Shown: positions 44,422 through 54,989, counted from the stretch's first letter. The stretch is DNA of 64,000 nucleotides from Calendula officinalis (GCA_963853835.1 OY970834.1:21954365-22018364), one strand, 5' to 3'. A program made the numbers and translations. Notes: a model not told the origin generated them from the sequence alone.

Positions 44422-47400
44422 ATGGTGGGCAGAGGACGACCAAGAAACACCCGCCAGGGTGGCGTACCTGCGGCGCCTGTTATGAACCGTGACCCACGAG
44501 ACATTGAAGAAATCACAAGGCTTCAACAACGAATCCGAGAATTAGAGATTCCTCAGGATGATCGCAAAGAGGAAACCGAGTCAAATTCAGTCGTCTGGGA
44601 CGATGAATTTGACGGAGAGGAGAATCCTTTCGGCCATCATCCACAATATCACAACCGACCACCTAATAACAATGATGTACTCCGTTCTTTAGGACTACAG
44701 GTTGAGATTCCAGAATTTATGGGCACAGCACAACCTGATGAATTCATCGATTGGATCAGCACGGTGGAACGCGTGTTTGATCTAAAAGATATTCCCGATC
44801 ACCTCAAGGTTAAGGTCGTTGCTATTAAGTTGCGCAAATATGCATCCCTTTGGTGGGATCATGTGAAGCATAAACGTCGTCAACAAGGTAAGTCCCGCAT
44901 AGAAACATGGGATAAGATGAAGAAACTTTTACGGTCCAAATTTTTACCACTTAACTATCGACAATATGCATTCCTTGAATATCATAGTTTTATGCAACAA
45001 AATTTGTCCGTCGAGCAGTTTATTGCAGATTTTGATAGGTTACGCATGCATTGTGCGGCAGACGAAGATGAGGAACAGGTCATCGCCAGATTTTTGGGTG
45101 CGTTGAAACCGGATATCGCTGATATTGTCCACTTACAACAATTTTGGACCCTTGACGATGTCTCTCGTCTAGCACTCAAAGTCGAAAAACAACTACACAT
45201 TAAAACCCGATCAGCCTCTACTCGTCCCCAACCGGCTGCTCGAACCCCTGCCCCATCAACCTCCCATACACGCGCAACTCCTATGCAGCGATCTGACGAG
45301 GTGCCCGGCGGATCTACGAATTCACAACTAAGCAAACGTTGTTATAAATGTCAAGGGATAGGGCATTTTGCTCGAGAATGCCCGAATAAACAACTCGTTA
45401 CTTTTGTTGATGATACTTGTGATTATGATACCGAAGGCGATGACGAACTTGCATCAGTTGAACAACAGCTTATTTTGCCAGACCAAGGTGAAGCCTTAGT
45501 CATCCAACGTGTTCTCTCCACTCATGTTGACACCGCTACAGACGATACTTCTTGGCTACGAAACAATATTTTTCGTACCAAATGTACGACAAAGGGCAAA
45601 ATATGTACGGTAATTATCGATGGGGGTAGTTGTGACAATATAGTCGCCACTTCGATGGTCGATAAATTGGGATTGTCGGTTCAAGACCATCCTACACCAT
45701 ATCAGTTGACTTGGTTGAAAAAAGGGAATGTCATACGTGTAACCCAACGTTGCTTGGTCAGTTTCTCTATTGGTAACAAATACACGGACGAAGTGTGGTG
45801 TGAGGTCATCCCAATGGACGCTTGTCACTTATTATTAGGGCGTCCCTGGCAATATGATCGTCGCACGAAGCATGATGGATTCCGCAACACTTATAGTTTT
45901 AAAAAGGATGGCTTAAATATTGTTCTTGCTCCTCTCGACAATCGTGACTCCACTCCCAGCACTTCACTTTTGTCACAGTCCGCTTTCCTCAACTACTATA
46001 AAGCAAACGATCCACTTTTCCTACTTGCACTAGTGGTGACGGAACAAAACAACAACACTAGCGAGATACCACCATTAATTCAGCCCTTGCTTGCTGAATT
46101 CTCAATGGTTTTCCCCGATGACATTCCGGCCGGCCTTCCTCTCATGCGTGAAATCCAACACTGTATCGACTTCTTACCGGGTGCGAGTATTCCCAATAAA
46201 CCCGCCTATCGTATGAACCCGAAGGAGTACGAAGAATTACATCGTCAAGTCACGGAATTACTTGAGAAGGGCCTTATTCGCGAGAGTATGAGTCCTTGTT
46301 CCGTCCCGGCCTTACTAGTTCCAAAACATGGAGGTAAATATCCTATGTGCATTGACAGTCGCGCAGTTAATCGAATTACCATCAAATATCGCTTCCCTAT
46401 TCCACGTTTTGAAGACTTACTTGATCAATTGCATGGCGCTAATATTTTTTCCAAAGTTGATCTTCGTAGTGGGTATCATCAAATTCGTCTACGACCGGGA
46501 GACGAATGGAAAACGGCCTTCAAAACACGAGATGGGTTATACGAATGGATGGTAATGCCGTTTGGTCTTTCAAATGCTCCGAGCACCTTTATGCGACTAA
46601 TGAACCATATCTTCCGTGATTTCATTGGGCGTTTTGTGGTTGTCTACTTTGATGACATTCTCATTTTTAGTAAGACAATACAACAACATTTGCAACACAT
46701 ACGTGATGTGTTTGCTGTTCTCAAGGACCAACAATTATTTGCCAATTCAAGTAAGTGTCATTTAACAAATGAAGTCATCTTCCTTGGTTATCTTATTTCA
46801 GGTGAGGGTATACGCATGGATGACACTAAGGTTCACGCTATTACCTCATGGCCACGAAAACATTACACGATATCCGTAGCTTCCACGGCCTAGCGTCATT
46901 TTATCGAAGGTTTATTCGTAATTTTAGTACTATCGTGGCACCAATTACTGAGTGTTTGAAGGGTGGTTCATTTATATGGACCGTGGCGGCACAACAAGCA
47001 TTCGACAATCTCAAACTTTGTGTTACTAGCGCACCCGTCCTTGCACTACCAAATTTTGGTGAAGTCTTTCACGTTGAATGTGATGCGTCGGGTCTAGGCA
47101 TTGGGGGAGTACTTAGCCAAGGCAAGCGGCCAATTGCCTTCTCTAGTGAAAAACTCAACGAGACGAGACGTAAGTATAGCACATATGACAAGGAATTTTA
47201 TGCTATCATTCGAAGTCTTGAATATTGGCGTCACTACTTATTGCCAACGGAATTCATCCTTTTTTCGGATCATCAAGCGCTACGTTATATTCAAGGCCAA
47301 GCCAAACTTAATCCACGACATGCTAAGTGGGTCGAGTTGTTACAAGATTTTTCATTTGTTATTCAACATAAAGCAGGTTCTTCAAATACGGTTGCTGATG

Positions 47401-48761
47401 CTTTAAGTCGGCGTCACACCCTTTTAACCTCTATGCAACTTCATGTGCAAGGGTTTGAAATGTTTCAACACTTATATATAGATGATCCGGATTTCTCCTC
47501 AGCATGGAAAAATTGCCCAGCACCACCTTTTCAAGAGTTTGTCAAACATGATGACTTCTTATTTAAACATAACCGCTTGTGCATTCCACGTTGTTCACTC
47601 AGAGATTCTATTGTGTTGGAATATCATCAGGGAGGTTTAGGCGGACACTTTGGTAGGGACAAAACTGTTGGTCTTGTTCGTGAGCGGTACTACTGGCCTC
47701 ATATGGTCAAGGACGTTTCGCGGATAATTGCACGTTGTCGCATTTGCCATATCGCCAAAACACACCACACGAATGCGGGTCCATACACGCCACTACCAGT
47801 TCCGAATGCACCATGGGAAGATGTTAGCATTGATTTTGTTTTAGGCCTCCCCCGTACACAGCGGCAAAAAGATTCGATTATGGTCGTTGTTGATCGTTTT
47901 TCAAAAATGGCCCATTTTGTTCCTTGTGCTAAAATGTATGATGCAAGCCAGGTAGCACGTTTATATTTTACCGAAATTGTTCGTTTACATGGCATTCCTA
48001 AAAGTATTACGTCCGATAGAGATGTCAAGTTCGTCAGTCACTTTGGCGTACTTTGTGGAAACGTTTGGGTTCACGCTTACAATTTAGTAGCTCCCACCAT
48101 CCCAAGACTGACGGTCAAACAAAGGTAACTAATCGTAGCTTGGGCAAATTACTTCGTAGTCTTATTGGTGATCACCCAAAGCAATGGGATATGGTGCTAC
48201 CTCAAGCTGAATTTGCATATAATCGATCAAATCATGCCTTGCTCTACTGGCAAAAGTCCTTTTTTTGTTGTTTATGGCCGCAACCCGTTTACACCGCTTG
48301 ATCTCACGCCTTGCCCAAACACTGATCATTTTAGCGCTGATGGAGACAACCGAGCACAAAAAATTCGTGACCTCCACATGCAAGTACGTGAGAAAATTGT
48401 TAAGCACAACTTGCAGTATCAAAAACGAGCAAATGTACATCGTAAGCATGTGATCTTTCACGAGGGTGATCTTGTATGGATTCATCTCCGTAAAGAGCGT
48501 TTTCCGGGTGGACGTTTTGGTAAACTTCAACCACGTGCTGATGGACCGTTTAAGGTACTTAAACGCATTAATGATAATGCGTATAAGATCGAGTTACCAG
48601 GACATTATAACGTATCTGCAACATTTAACGTGGGAGATTTAACTCCCTATGTTCCTGATGATGATACTGTTATTCCGGACTCGTGGTCGAGTCCTTTTCA
48701 AGCCGGGGAGGATGATACGGATGGAGATAATGTCGAGAATGGAGACCCACCAAATCGTTAA
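44422..48761 (+). pseudogene. Gypsy gag-pol polyprotein with three frameshifts
   Basis: The likely start is ATG 44422 (MVGRGRPRNTRQGG); the frame is also open upstream through the LTR but that part is not protein-like. Gag shows QPDEFIDWISTVERVFDL and a zinc knuckle CYKCQGIGHFARECP near residue 306. Protease has IIDGGSCDNIVA near 398; RT has YRMNPKEYEELHRQ, KVDLRSGYHQIRL and catalytic YFDD near 742. Frameshift 1 lies near 46855 (SWP to TKTLHDIRSFHGLASFYRRF). RNase H follows with VECDASGLGIGGVL and FSDHQALRYIQG; integrase has the zinc finger H..H..C..C (EYHQGGLGGHFG, CRICHIAK), SIDFVLGLPR and ITSDRD. Frameshifts 2 and 3 lie near 48045 and 48245. The C-terminus GPFKVLKRINDNAYKIELPG runs past the LTR start and stops at 48759-48761. 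No chromodomain is evident. Confidence 0.92.
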
Positions 48762-49019
48762 CTTAGGCTTTAAGTTATCGATTGAAGCATATCTTTTGGA
48801 GATTTCTTTTTATCTTAATTTTAGTAATTGAATAACGACCAATTAGACTTTTATTGGGACTTATTTTATTTCCTTAGTTTATTACGTGAACCTTTTAAGT
48901 ATTGCAATTGTTTGTGGAAAAAAGGTCAGACTGTTTTTGCTAATAACTTTAATCGAAATTTTCGATTGTTCTTGTTCTTGAGCGTACTGTTGTTTCTTCA
49001 TTCTTCAAGATCCCTATCA
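48713..49019 (+). repeat. Right LTR of Ty3/Gypsy element
   Basis: 307 bp matching 44085-44391, followed by the TAAAA duplication at 49020-49024. Its first 49 bases are also the last codons of the polyprotein. Confidence 0.93.
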
Positions 49020-49099
49020 TAAAATTTCTTCATGAATGAATGATTACACTACTACAATTAATGACTTTTGGTAACATCAAAATTCATTACATAAAGGGC

Positions 49100-49390
49100 A
49101 AAAACCGTTACAATAGGTCTATTGTAACGCCATTTGGACCATTACATTCGCTGCCATTACAATAGGTCTATTGTAACGCTTCTGTAACAGTGTCAGAGCT
49201 ATTGTAACACCTTTGTAACATTATTCTGCCCACCCAATGTACCGTCACAATAGGTCTATTGTAAAGGTTGTGGCAAATATAACACCGATATGTCTATTGT
49301 AACGTCACTACCTATTATAACACCATTAGCATATGTAACACCAATATACCTATTGTAACGCCTCTATAACAATTTATTACAAATGTAACC
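49100..49390. repeat. Subterminal palindromic repeats of the CACTA element
   Basis: CGTTACAATAGGTCTATTGTAACG-type units (first at 49116-49139, again at 49156-49178) have perfect 10-bp arms, and single arms recur about every 30-40 bp. The same words recur at the right end (52070-52265). In En/Spm such motifs bind the element's TNPA protein; that role here is inferred. Confidence 0.8.

Positions 49391-49452
<62 letters not shown>
49391..49452. repeat. (TA)n microsatellite in CACTA element
   Basis: About 30 TA units just inside the left subterminal repeats. Confidence 0.95.
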
Positions 49453-49454
<2 letters not shown>

Positions 49455-49689
49455 CAAAAATCTTCATAAACACATTAATATCTAAATAAGATTGATATTA
49501 GAATTAAATTCCTTACAAGGAAACAGTTAAGTTATCAACTTATATATAATGCAACATACAAAATTGATCACTAAAAATAAGACAATTTAAGCACCCCCTG
49601 CATTTTGTATCTACTTCTTACACATGTATTAATTAAAGTCGTTTTAAGATTGAGGATATCATCTCATAGAGATTCTAAAACAACTTCAC

Positions 49690-49996
49690 CATCATTTTCA
49701 ACCTTATCACATGAGTCTGCGTTTCTAGGAAGAATACATCATCAGGATACAACTTCTGAAACACCTGTTAGATGCAACAAATACAGAATTATATTAGGGT
49801 GGGAACACAAGTATCAGATAATTTAATTCAATATCTATAACATAAAATCACAGTTTTAGCATGAACACGCTGAAAACAATTAATTTTTGGGTGTAACTAT
49901 CATATTCTCATGAGAATTACCTTTAAAGTTTCACCTTTGTAGTTCAAATTTCCGTTTGTAGAAGGGATCGTGATGGCAGGTCCCATTGAGCCCTAA
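49690..49996 (-). pseudogene. Spliced-looking gene fragment of unknown origin in CACTA
   Basis: On the minus strand SMGPAITIPSTNGNLNYKGE ends at a GTAATT donor (49920), and after an ACAG acceptor near 49766 VFQKLYPDDVFF follows. The exon-intron pattern suggests a captured plant gene, but I cannot name it. It could belong to one of the two recognised captured genes or to a third. Confidence 0.4.
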
Positions 49997-50286
49997 AAAT
50001 GAAACGAGACAGTTAACAGTAGTACAAACTTTTTAAATTCGGAAAAAAATGTCTTTCAATCACTTAGTTGGCAACAAGTCCGGTAGTTGGTCTCGGTTTT
50101 TTTAAAAAGATACCCATTTGCTCCAAGACCTGAATAAATAAAATAAGAATTCATGAACATAAACATACTTCCCATGCTTTTACAATAACTAAATAAACAA
50201 AATAAGATAAAAAGTAAGTCAGTTAAGCAACCTCTAATAGCTAAAAATTGAAAATTTTGACTACTCGCATTGGCTGATTGGCATCA

Positions 50287-50475
50287 TGGCACTGAAGTAG
50301 ATTAGTCAATAAAGGAACAACTTCCATGACAATTTTGACTACTCACATTGGCTGCATCAGATGGAAAAATTTTACACATGTTTGCAGCAGTAGATAATAA
50401 TGAAAGCATAAAGGTGTGGACTCCTGTTGAGAAGAAAACAAGCTAAGAGAGCACCGCCATTAATGCCCTTGCTCG
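50287..50475 (-). pseudogene. UPL3-type HECT ubiquitin ligase fragment in CACTA
   Basis: Minus-strand sequence reads RALMAVLS, a stop, FFSTGV, then STAANMCKIFPSDAAN and, after a break, VMEVVPLLTNLLQCHDAN. This is the armadillo-repeat region of UPL3/UPL4, where plants have GALMAVLSYLDFFSTGVQR and VMEAVPLLTNLLQYHD. The HECT catalytic domain is absent. Stops and short insertions show it is a passenger fragment. Confidence 0.8.
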
Positions 50476-50605
50476 CAATATCCATGTATTCATTTGTAAG
50501 AAACCTAGAAACAAAGCAAGAAACAACACCATAATGAACAGCATGAGCACATCAATTTATGATATCTATAATTAAGAAATGTAAGTTGTACAACAAGCTA
50601 CATAC

Positions 50606-50694
50606 CATGATTTGCAACTTCCCGACTTTAGCAGTTGTAACATTCAATGCTGGTGGCAATCCGAGACTAGCATGCAGTGCATCACCATTAATAT
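50606..50694 (-). pseudogene. Chorein/VPS13-like exon in CACTA
   Basis: An 89-bp exon with AG (50695-50696) and GT (50604-50605) borders on the minus strand encodes INGDALHASLGLPPALNVTT then AKVGKLQIM. I recognise the N-terminal chorein segment of plant VPS13-like/UHRF1BP1-like lipid-transfer proteins. Only this exon is evident. It is unbroken. Confidence 0.78.
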
Positions 50695-50744
50695 CTATCA
50701 AAATCAAATTTTGAGAATCAAATTATAGAGAATTCTTGCATCAA

Positions 50745-51260
50745 TTAATGAAACTGCTAATGCAATATCGAATCATTGAATCAAAGTACCAACTCAATGA
50801 TAGAATACATGATTCTAGCATCAAATCACCAAAAATGTTAATACAATACTGAATCATTAAAGCGAACTACAAAAACAACTAACAGAGTACAGAATATTAG
50901 CATCGAATCACCAAAATTGTTAATACAATACCGAACAAAATACCAAAACCACTAATAGAATACACGATTCTAACTTCATATCATCTAGATACAAACTGAA
51001 TCCTTCAACTAAAGTACAAGAACTACTAACGTAATACAAATTCTAGCATAGAATCGTCAAAAATGTTAATGTGATACGAATCACTTAATTAATCAAAGTA
51101 CCAAAACTAACAGAATACATAATTTTAGAATCAAATCACCAAAAATGTTAATACGAAATACCGAGTTACTGAATCAAACTACCAAAACTACTGATAGATC
51201 GAGTACTGAATTCTAGCATCGAATTCAAAATTACTGATAGAGTACTGAATGTTAATACAG
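50745..51260. repeat. Degenerate ~80-bp tandem array in CACTA
   Basis: GATTCTAGCATCAAATCACC...AAAATGTTAATAC units recur near 50811, 50892, 51040, 51121 and 51209 with interspersed AAAACTAC.AATAGAGTAC words. Diverged copies. Confidence 0.75.
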
Positions 51261-51299
51261 TTTCATACCTAATTAATGACGGAGAAATCGAACTAACAA

Positions 51300-51420
51300 A
51301 TTCTTCAACGCAGCCGGATGAATCGGTGGAGGTGAATCAGGGGTGGTGGTGGCGAATCGGTGGAGGTGAATCGGTGGTGGCGTTGGCGAATCAGTGAGGT
51401 GAATCGGTGTTGGTGGTCGC
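51300..51420. repeat. GGTGGAGGTGAATCGGT minisatellite
   Basis: GAATCGGTGGAGGTGAATC-type units are repeated with GGTGGTGGCG inserts. A 67-codon Pro-rich minus frame here is a by-product of the repeat. Confidence 0.7.
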
Positions 51421-51652
51421 GAAATGGTGGTGTTGCTTCGGTGGTCGCCTCTGCCTTCGTCTTCTAGATCGATCAATAAACTATAAGGAGCAGGCGAGAT
51501 CGAGAGGTGAGAGACGAACTAGGTTTTTAAAAAAAAAGGGGGAAATTGAAAACACGTTCGTCATATTAAAGGAATGTCTTTTACGAAGTATTTATACTAA
51601 ATTAAATATTAAATATTTGGAGCATACAATAGCTAAAATACTTGTTACATTA

Positions 51653-52057
51653 GACTACCCGTAATGGGTGACCAAACTAAGTTTGGTCACCCCTGCCACC
51701 TCTGCGCCACATCAGCTTTCTCTCTCCTGATCAAACAAATGACCAGACAGCGACCAATAGCCCGTAATGGGCGACCGAATTGGCGACCAATTTTTTTTTT
51801 TATTTTGCAGATTATTAATATATATATATCTATATTACTTATTATATATATAATATATTATTAAATTATTAATTATTAAATTATTAATATATATATATGT
51901 GTGTGTGTGTGTGAAAGAGGGCAAGACGAACGGTCGACTGGGCGACCGTTCGGCCAGCGAACGGTCGCGACCGAATTCCGTGTAACGGGGAGGGACGCGT
52001 CGCCGGAGGTGAGGTGGCGGTCGTGACCGAACGAACGGTCATGCGTTACGCCCAGTC
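51653..52057. mobile_element. PIF/Harbinger-like MITE nested in CACTA
   Basis: Ends GACTACCCGTAATGGGTGAC and, inverted, GACTGGGCGTAACGCATGAC match imperfectly. TTA flanks both sides (51650-51652, 52058-52060), fitting the TWA duplication of PIF/Harbinger. The interior repeats GGCGACCG/CGGTCGC words. Confidence 0.75.
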
Positions 52058-52321
52058 TTAGAGCTGACTGTTACAATAAAGAAAAATAGGGTTACAATAG
52101 ATTGTAACGCGTTACAATAGACTGTAAGGTGTTACAATAGAGTATAAGGTGTTACTAAATCTAAAGTCTATTGTAACGCCTTTCATTTAACTGTAACACA
52201 TGGTAGTAATTATGCTAGGTGTTACACTTTCGTTACATTAGACACAGCTATTGTAACGAATTTAAAGACTGTTACAATTTTAATGTTACAAAAAGTATTT
52301 AATTGTAGTAGTGTTACATGC

Positions 52322-52395
52322 CGGACATCAATGTAGTTGAAATACTTTGATACAAGCAAGTTTAACAAACTATCACCCTCTTCACTAGAATAAAC
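52322..52395 (-). pseudogene. NOC4: NOC4 exon next to the CACTA insertion
   Basis: After the acceptor TTTGCAG the exon reads VYSSEEGDSLLNLLVSKYFN then YIDVR. It is followed by GCATGT, a plausible GC-type splice donor. The CACTA target duplication starts six bases beyond. The reading joins in frame to YFTYISLEK at 44022. Confidence 0.85.
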
Positions 52396-52487
52396 CTGCA
52401 AACATATCATATCAGGCAATAAATAAATAACAAATTATATGAAGACCAAAAAGGGTAGCAAAGCAAACTCACCAAGCGATGGATAAA

Positions 52488-53582
52488 TCTACCTCTATAT
52501 ATGAGGCCTAGATTTGAGTTTGTTTTGCCAACTCATTCATTTCAAGATATCTCATTGGTTGTTAATGCTGACGTGTAATCATGTAAAATGCCACATGTCA
52601 ATCAACACAAAATCGTGTGATTCCCCATTAAACTCAAAAGCAGTTTTATTTTTTAGCAGTATCCCCATATTCGGTATCCCACATATATCGGCTATTTTAT
52701 GGAAATTTATTTGCCTAATTTTCGTGGAAATTAGTATTAGTAATTTGAAATCTCCTCCATCCGAAATATTAAAGAATATCTATCTCAAAATAATATAGGC
52801 TTTAATATTAGAAACAACCTTATCATTTAGAAATTTTTAAATACTTTTTTTGAAATCAAAACATAATTCGAATTTTTGAATTAAAACAGTAAGAGCAACA
52901 TAAATATTGTTGTGTGATTAAAATTATCTACTGTAATGGAATTAACATTTAATACTATCAATTTATTTTAAATTCAAATTTATTGAACTATGTAATTGTA
53001 GTGGCCGATTTATACACTATGGAACAAAAATAAAATTTTGTAACTGTTTTTTTTGGAATTAACATTTGAATTTCAAAATTTATACTATTTTGTTGTTTTT
53101 AAGTTCCAAGTGTAATAATATTTAGGAAAATTTAAAATTTATAAAATTTTGATGTTTTTAAAAACTGATGCTGCAAAATTTATACAATTTTGAAGTTTTT
53201 AAATTTTGTTTTGTTTGGTGATCTCACAATTCATATTCTGTTTTAATTATTCTATTGGTGATCTCACAAAATCGTTATCGCAAGTTGGTTTGTTTCTCCA
53301 AAAATCAGTATTCTCACATGGTCAACTTTATGTCGTTATATCAAGAGTTAAGAACAAGAACGGATTGAAGGTTATTTGTTACGACAAAGATAACAATTAC
53401 ACTAATTCAACAACACATGTTGTTTACAAAGAAGTCTTATTTTGTCTCTAAATTTCATGTAACATTTATTCATATATCAAAATTTGTATCAACTTATCAT
53501 TACAATTATGGATTGTTATGTTATTATTTTTCTACAAATCTCTTGAAGCATGCCCGCCTAATCGGGCGGGCTTTGAAGCTAG
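52488..53582 (+). mobile_element. Helitron inserted in NOC4 exon
   Basis: 1095 bp starting TCTACCTCTATATATGAGG after an A and ending CTAG before a T. Eleven bases upstream of the end a strong hairpin GCCCGCC-TAATC-GGGCGGGC is present. The 5'-TC, hairpin, CTRR-3' and A/T target are the Helitron hallmarks. It carries only the C-terminus of a Helitron helicase and is non-autonomous. Confidence 0.92.
53255..53451 (+). pseudogene. Helitron RepHel C-terminal fragment (PIF1-like helicase)
   Basis: The frame reads SLSQVGLFLQKSVFSHGQLY, VVISRVKNKNGLKVICYDKD and HVVYKEVLF. This is the final motif of PIF1-type helicases in plant Helitrons (QLYVAxSRV). Upstream Rep and helicase motifs are absent. Confidence 0.9.
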
Positions 53583-53737
53583 TTTATGGTATATAGAAGA
53601 ATGAAATTTCCCTGCATTTCCAACCTTCACACACTCCATCAAACTATCCATCACCACTTCCTGAAACAGTTACATGTCAAGTCACGTCACTGCATAATAT
53701 AATTTAAATACATAATTAATTAATTGTAAATACTTAC

Positions 53738-53958
53738 TCTAAGTGGTTGGGCTTCTTCAGAAAGTGTTGTAGAGAGTGATAACTGAATCAGAAACTGAAC
53801 AAATTCATCGAATTTAGAACGAACCCATGTTTGGTAAATGGATTCAGGATCTTCAGTAGGTTTGGCAGAAGAAGAAGGGAGTTGAGGAAGGAGTGGAGTG
53901 AAGAACGATTGAAGAGAAACAAGGGATTCAAGGATGAACTCAGGAGGATAATCATTTT
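53738..53958 (-). pseudogene. NOC4: NOC4 5' exon, truncated at its start
   Basis: Minus-strand reading ENDYPPEFILESLVSLQSFF, TPLLPQLPSSSAKPTEDPES and WVRSKFDEFVQFLIQLSLST ends at a GTAAGT donor near 53737. It matches the N-terminal third of plant NOC4. The usual lysine-rich N-terminus before it is missing, and sequence upstream of 53958 is unrelated, so the copy is also 5'-truncated. Confidence 0.85.
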
Positions 53959-54291
53959 CATGATTAATTTTGTGTAGTTTAAAAAATCTCTAACTATTAA
54001 TCAATAACATCTAATGATCAAGATTAATTATACATTTTATACATGAAGTGTTATTTTGATCATTTAGAACATAAAAGAGAATATTCAATTTTCTTTTTAC
54101 TTTTATTATTAGTTTATGATATTATTGTACAGTAAAGAAAAAATAGTAAAACAATGTTGAAGTAGATAAATAATTATTGTTTTTTACCTTGATTTACTTA
54201 CTATAAATGAAATGTTAAACTGATCAATTCAAAGTTCATTTTATCAAATATGTAAATAATTATATTAGAAAAAATGAGGTGATACTAGTCA
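53959..54291. other. Intergenic, no gene seen
   Basis: AT-rich, between the 5' edge of the NOC4 remnant and a hAT MITE. Confidence 0.5.
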
Positions 54292-54299
54292 CTCGTGAT

Positions 54300-54735
54300 C
54301 AGTGTTTAAAAACTCTGGTTCGACCGACCGGTGGGACCTGGTCCGACCGGAAAGTGTATGTATGTTGGGCCGAATTAACCAGGTTAAAAGTCTGTTTATT
54401 AACCGCTTCGAACCGGGCGAGTTAAATGTGAACCCGGTTGGATCAAATGACTGAACCAGATTTGAACCGTGTTTTTCTATTTAATTTTCTTTTAATATCA
54501 CTTTTTATTATTAAAGTGAATATTTTGTATCATTTTTTATACTATGAAACTTTATTATATGTTTTGAAGTTTGAAAAACCAAGATTCTAGTTAAATTTGA
54601 AGTGTTTGGTATCATTTAGCACAAATACTCAATAATATTGTAATCCGGTTCAACGGGTTCGACCATTTTTAGACCGGTTCGACCATTTGTAGAGCATCAA
54701 CCGGTTCGATTCAAAATCCGAGTATTAAAACATTG
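54300..54735. mobile_element. hAT-type MITE
   Basis: 436 bp starting CAGTGTTTAAAAACTC and ending inverted CAATGTTTTAATACTC. Flanks CTCGTGAT (54292-54299) and CTCGTGAC (54736-54743) agree at 7 of 8. CAGTG ends and an 8-bp duplication indicate hAT. The interior is rich in GGTTCGACCG/CCGGTTCGA words. A partial relative lies near 31385-31560. Confidence 0.85.
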
Positions 54736-54989
54736 CTCGTGACTATAAGATATTACTATAAACGCCTTAAACAATGCATGTTTAATATTATAATAGGTTG
54801 AGTCTATAATATATATAACTTTTTTACAAAATCTTAAAAAGCCTGGTTTATATTAAAAGTAATCGTTGGCATTAATTATCAGAAAATAGAATACACACAA
54901 TAAAGAAAGGGCATTTTAATTGATATATGATTCCTTGTTGGTAAAAGCATTACTCCGTATAATTTTAGTTTAGAACGTTAGGTGGATAT

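Larger units (their letters stand above)
49047..52313. mobile_element. Non-autonomous CACTA element with captured gene fragments
   Basis: Starts CACTACTACAATTAATGACT and ends with the inverse of CACTACTACAATTAAATACT; TTA flanks both sides (49044-49046, 52314-52316). These CACTA ends and the 3-bp duplication define the En/Spm superfamily. Subterminal regions are packed with GTTACAATAG/CTATTGTAAC words. No TNPA or TNPD transposase is present. The interior holds exon pieces of at least two host genes on the minus strand, an ~80-bp tandem array and a Harbinger-type MITE. Confidence 0.93.
52473..53660 (-). pseudogene. NOC4: NOC4 exon split by a Helitron
   Basis: From the acceptor TTTCAG the exon starts at 53660 and reads EVVMDSLMECVKVGNAGKFH then SSIYHK. 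The Helitron occupies 53582-52488. The exon resumes at 52487 with FIHRL and ends at 52473 with a GTGAGT donor. Removal of the Helitron restores a continuous YHK-FIHRL reading without loss of a base, which defines the insertion as exonic. Confidence 0.9.

Noticed and set aside
51273..51476. Pro/Thr-rich 67-codon frame on the minus strand
   Set aside because: It is the translation of the GGTGGAGGTGAATCGGT minisatellite.
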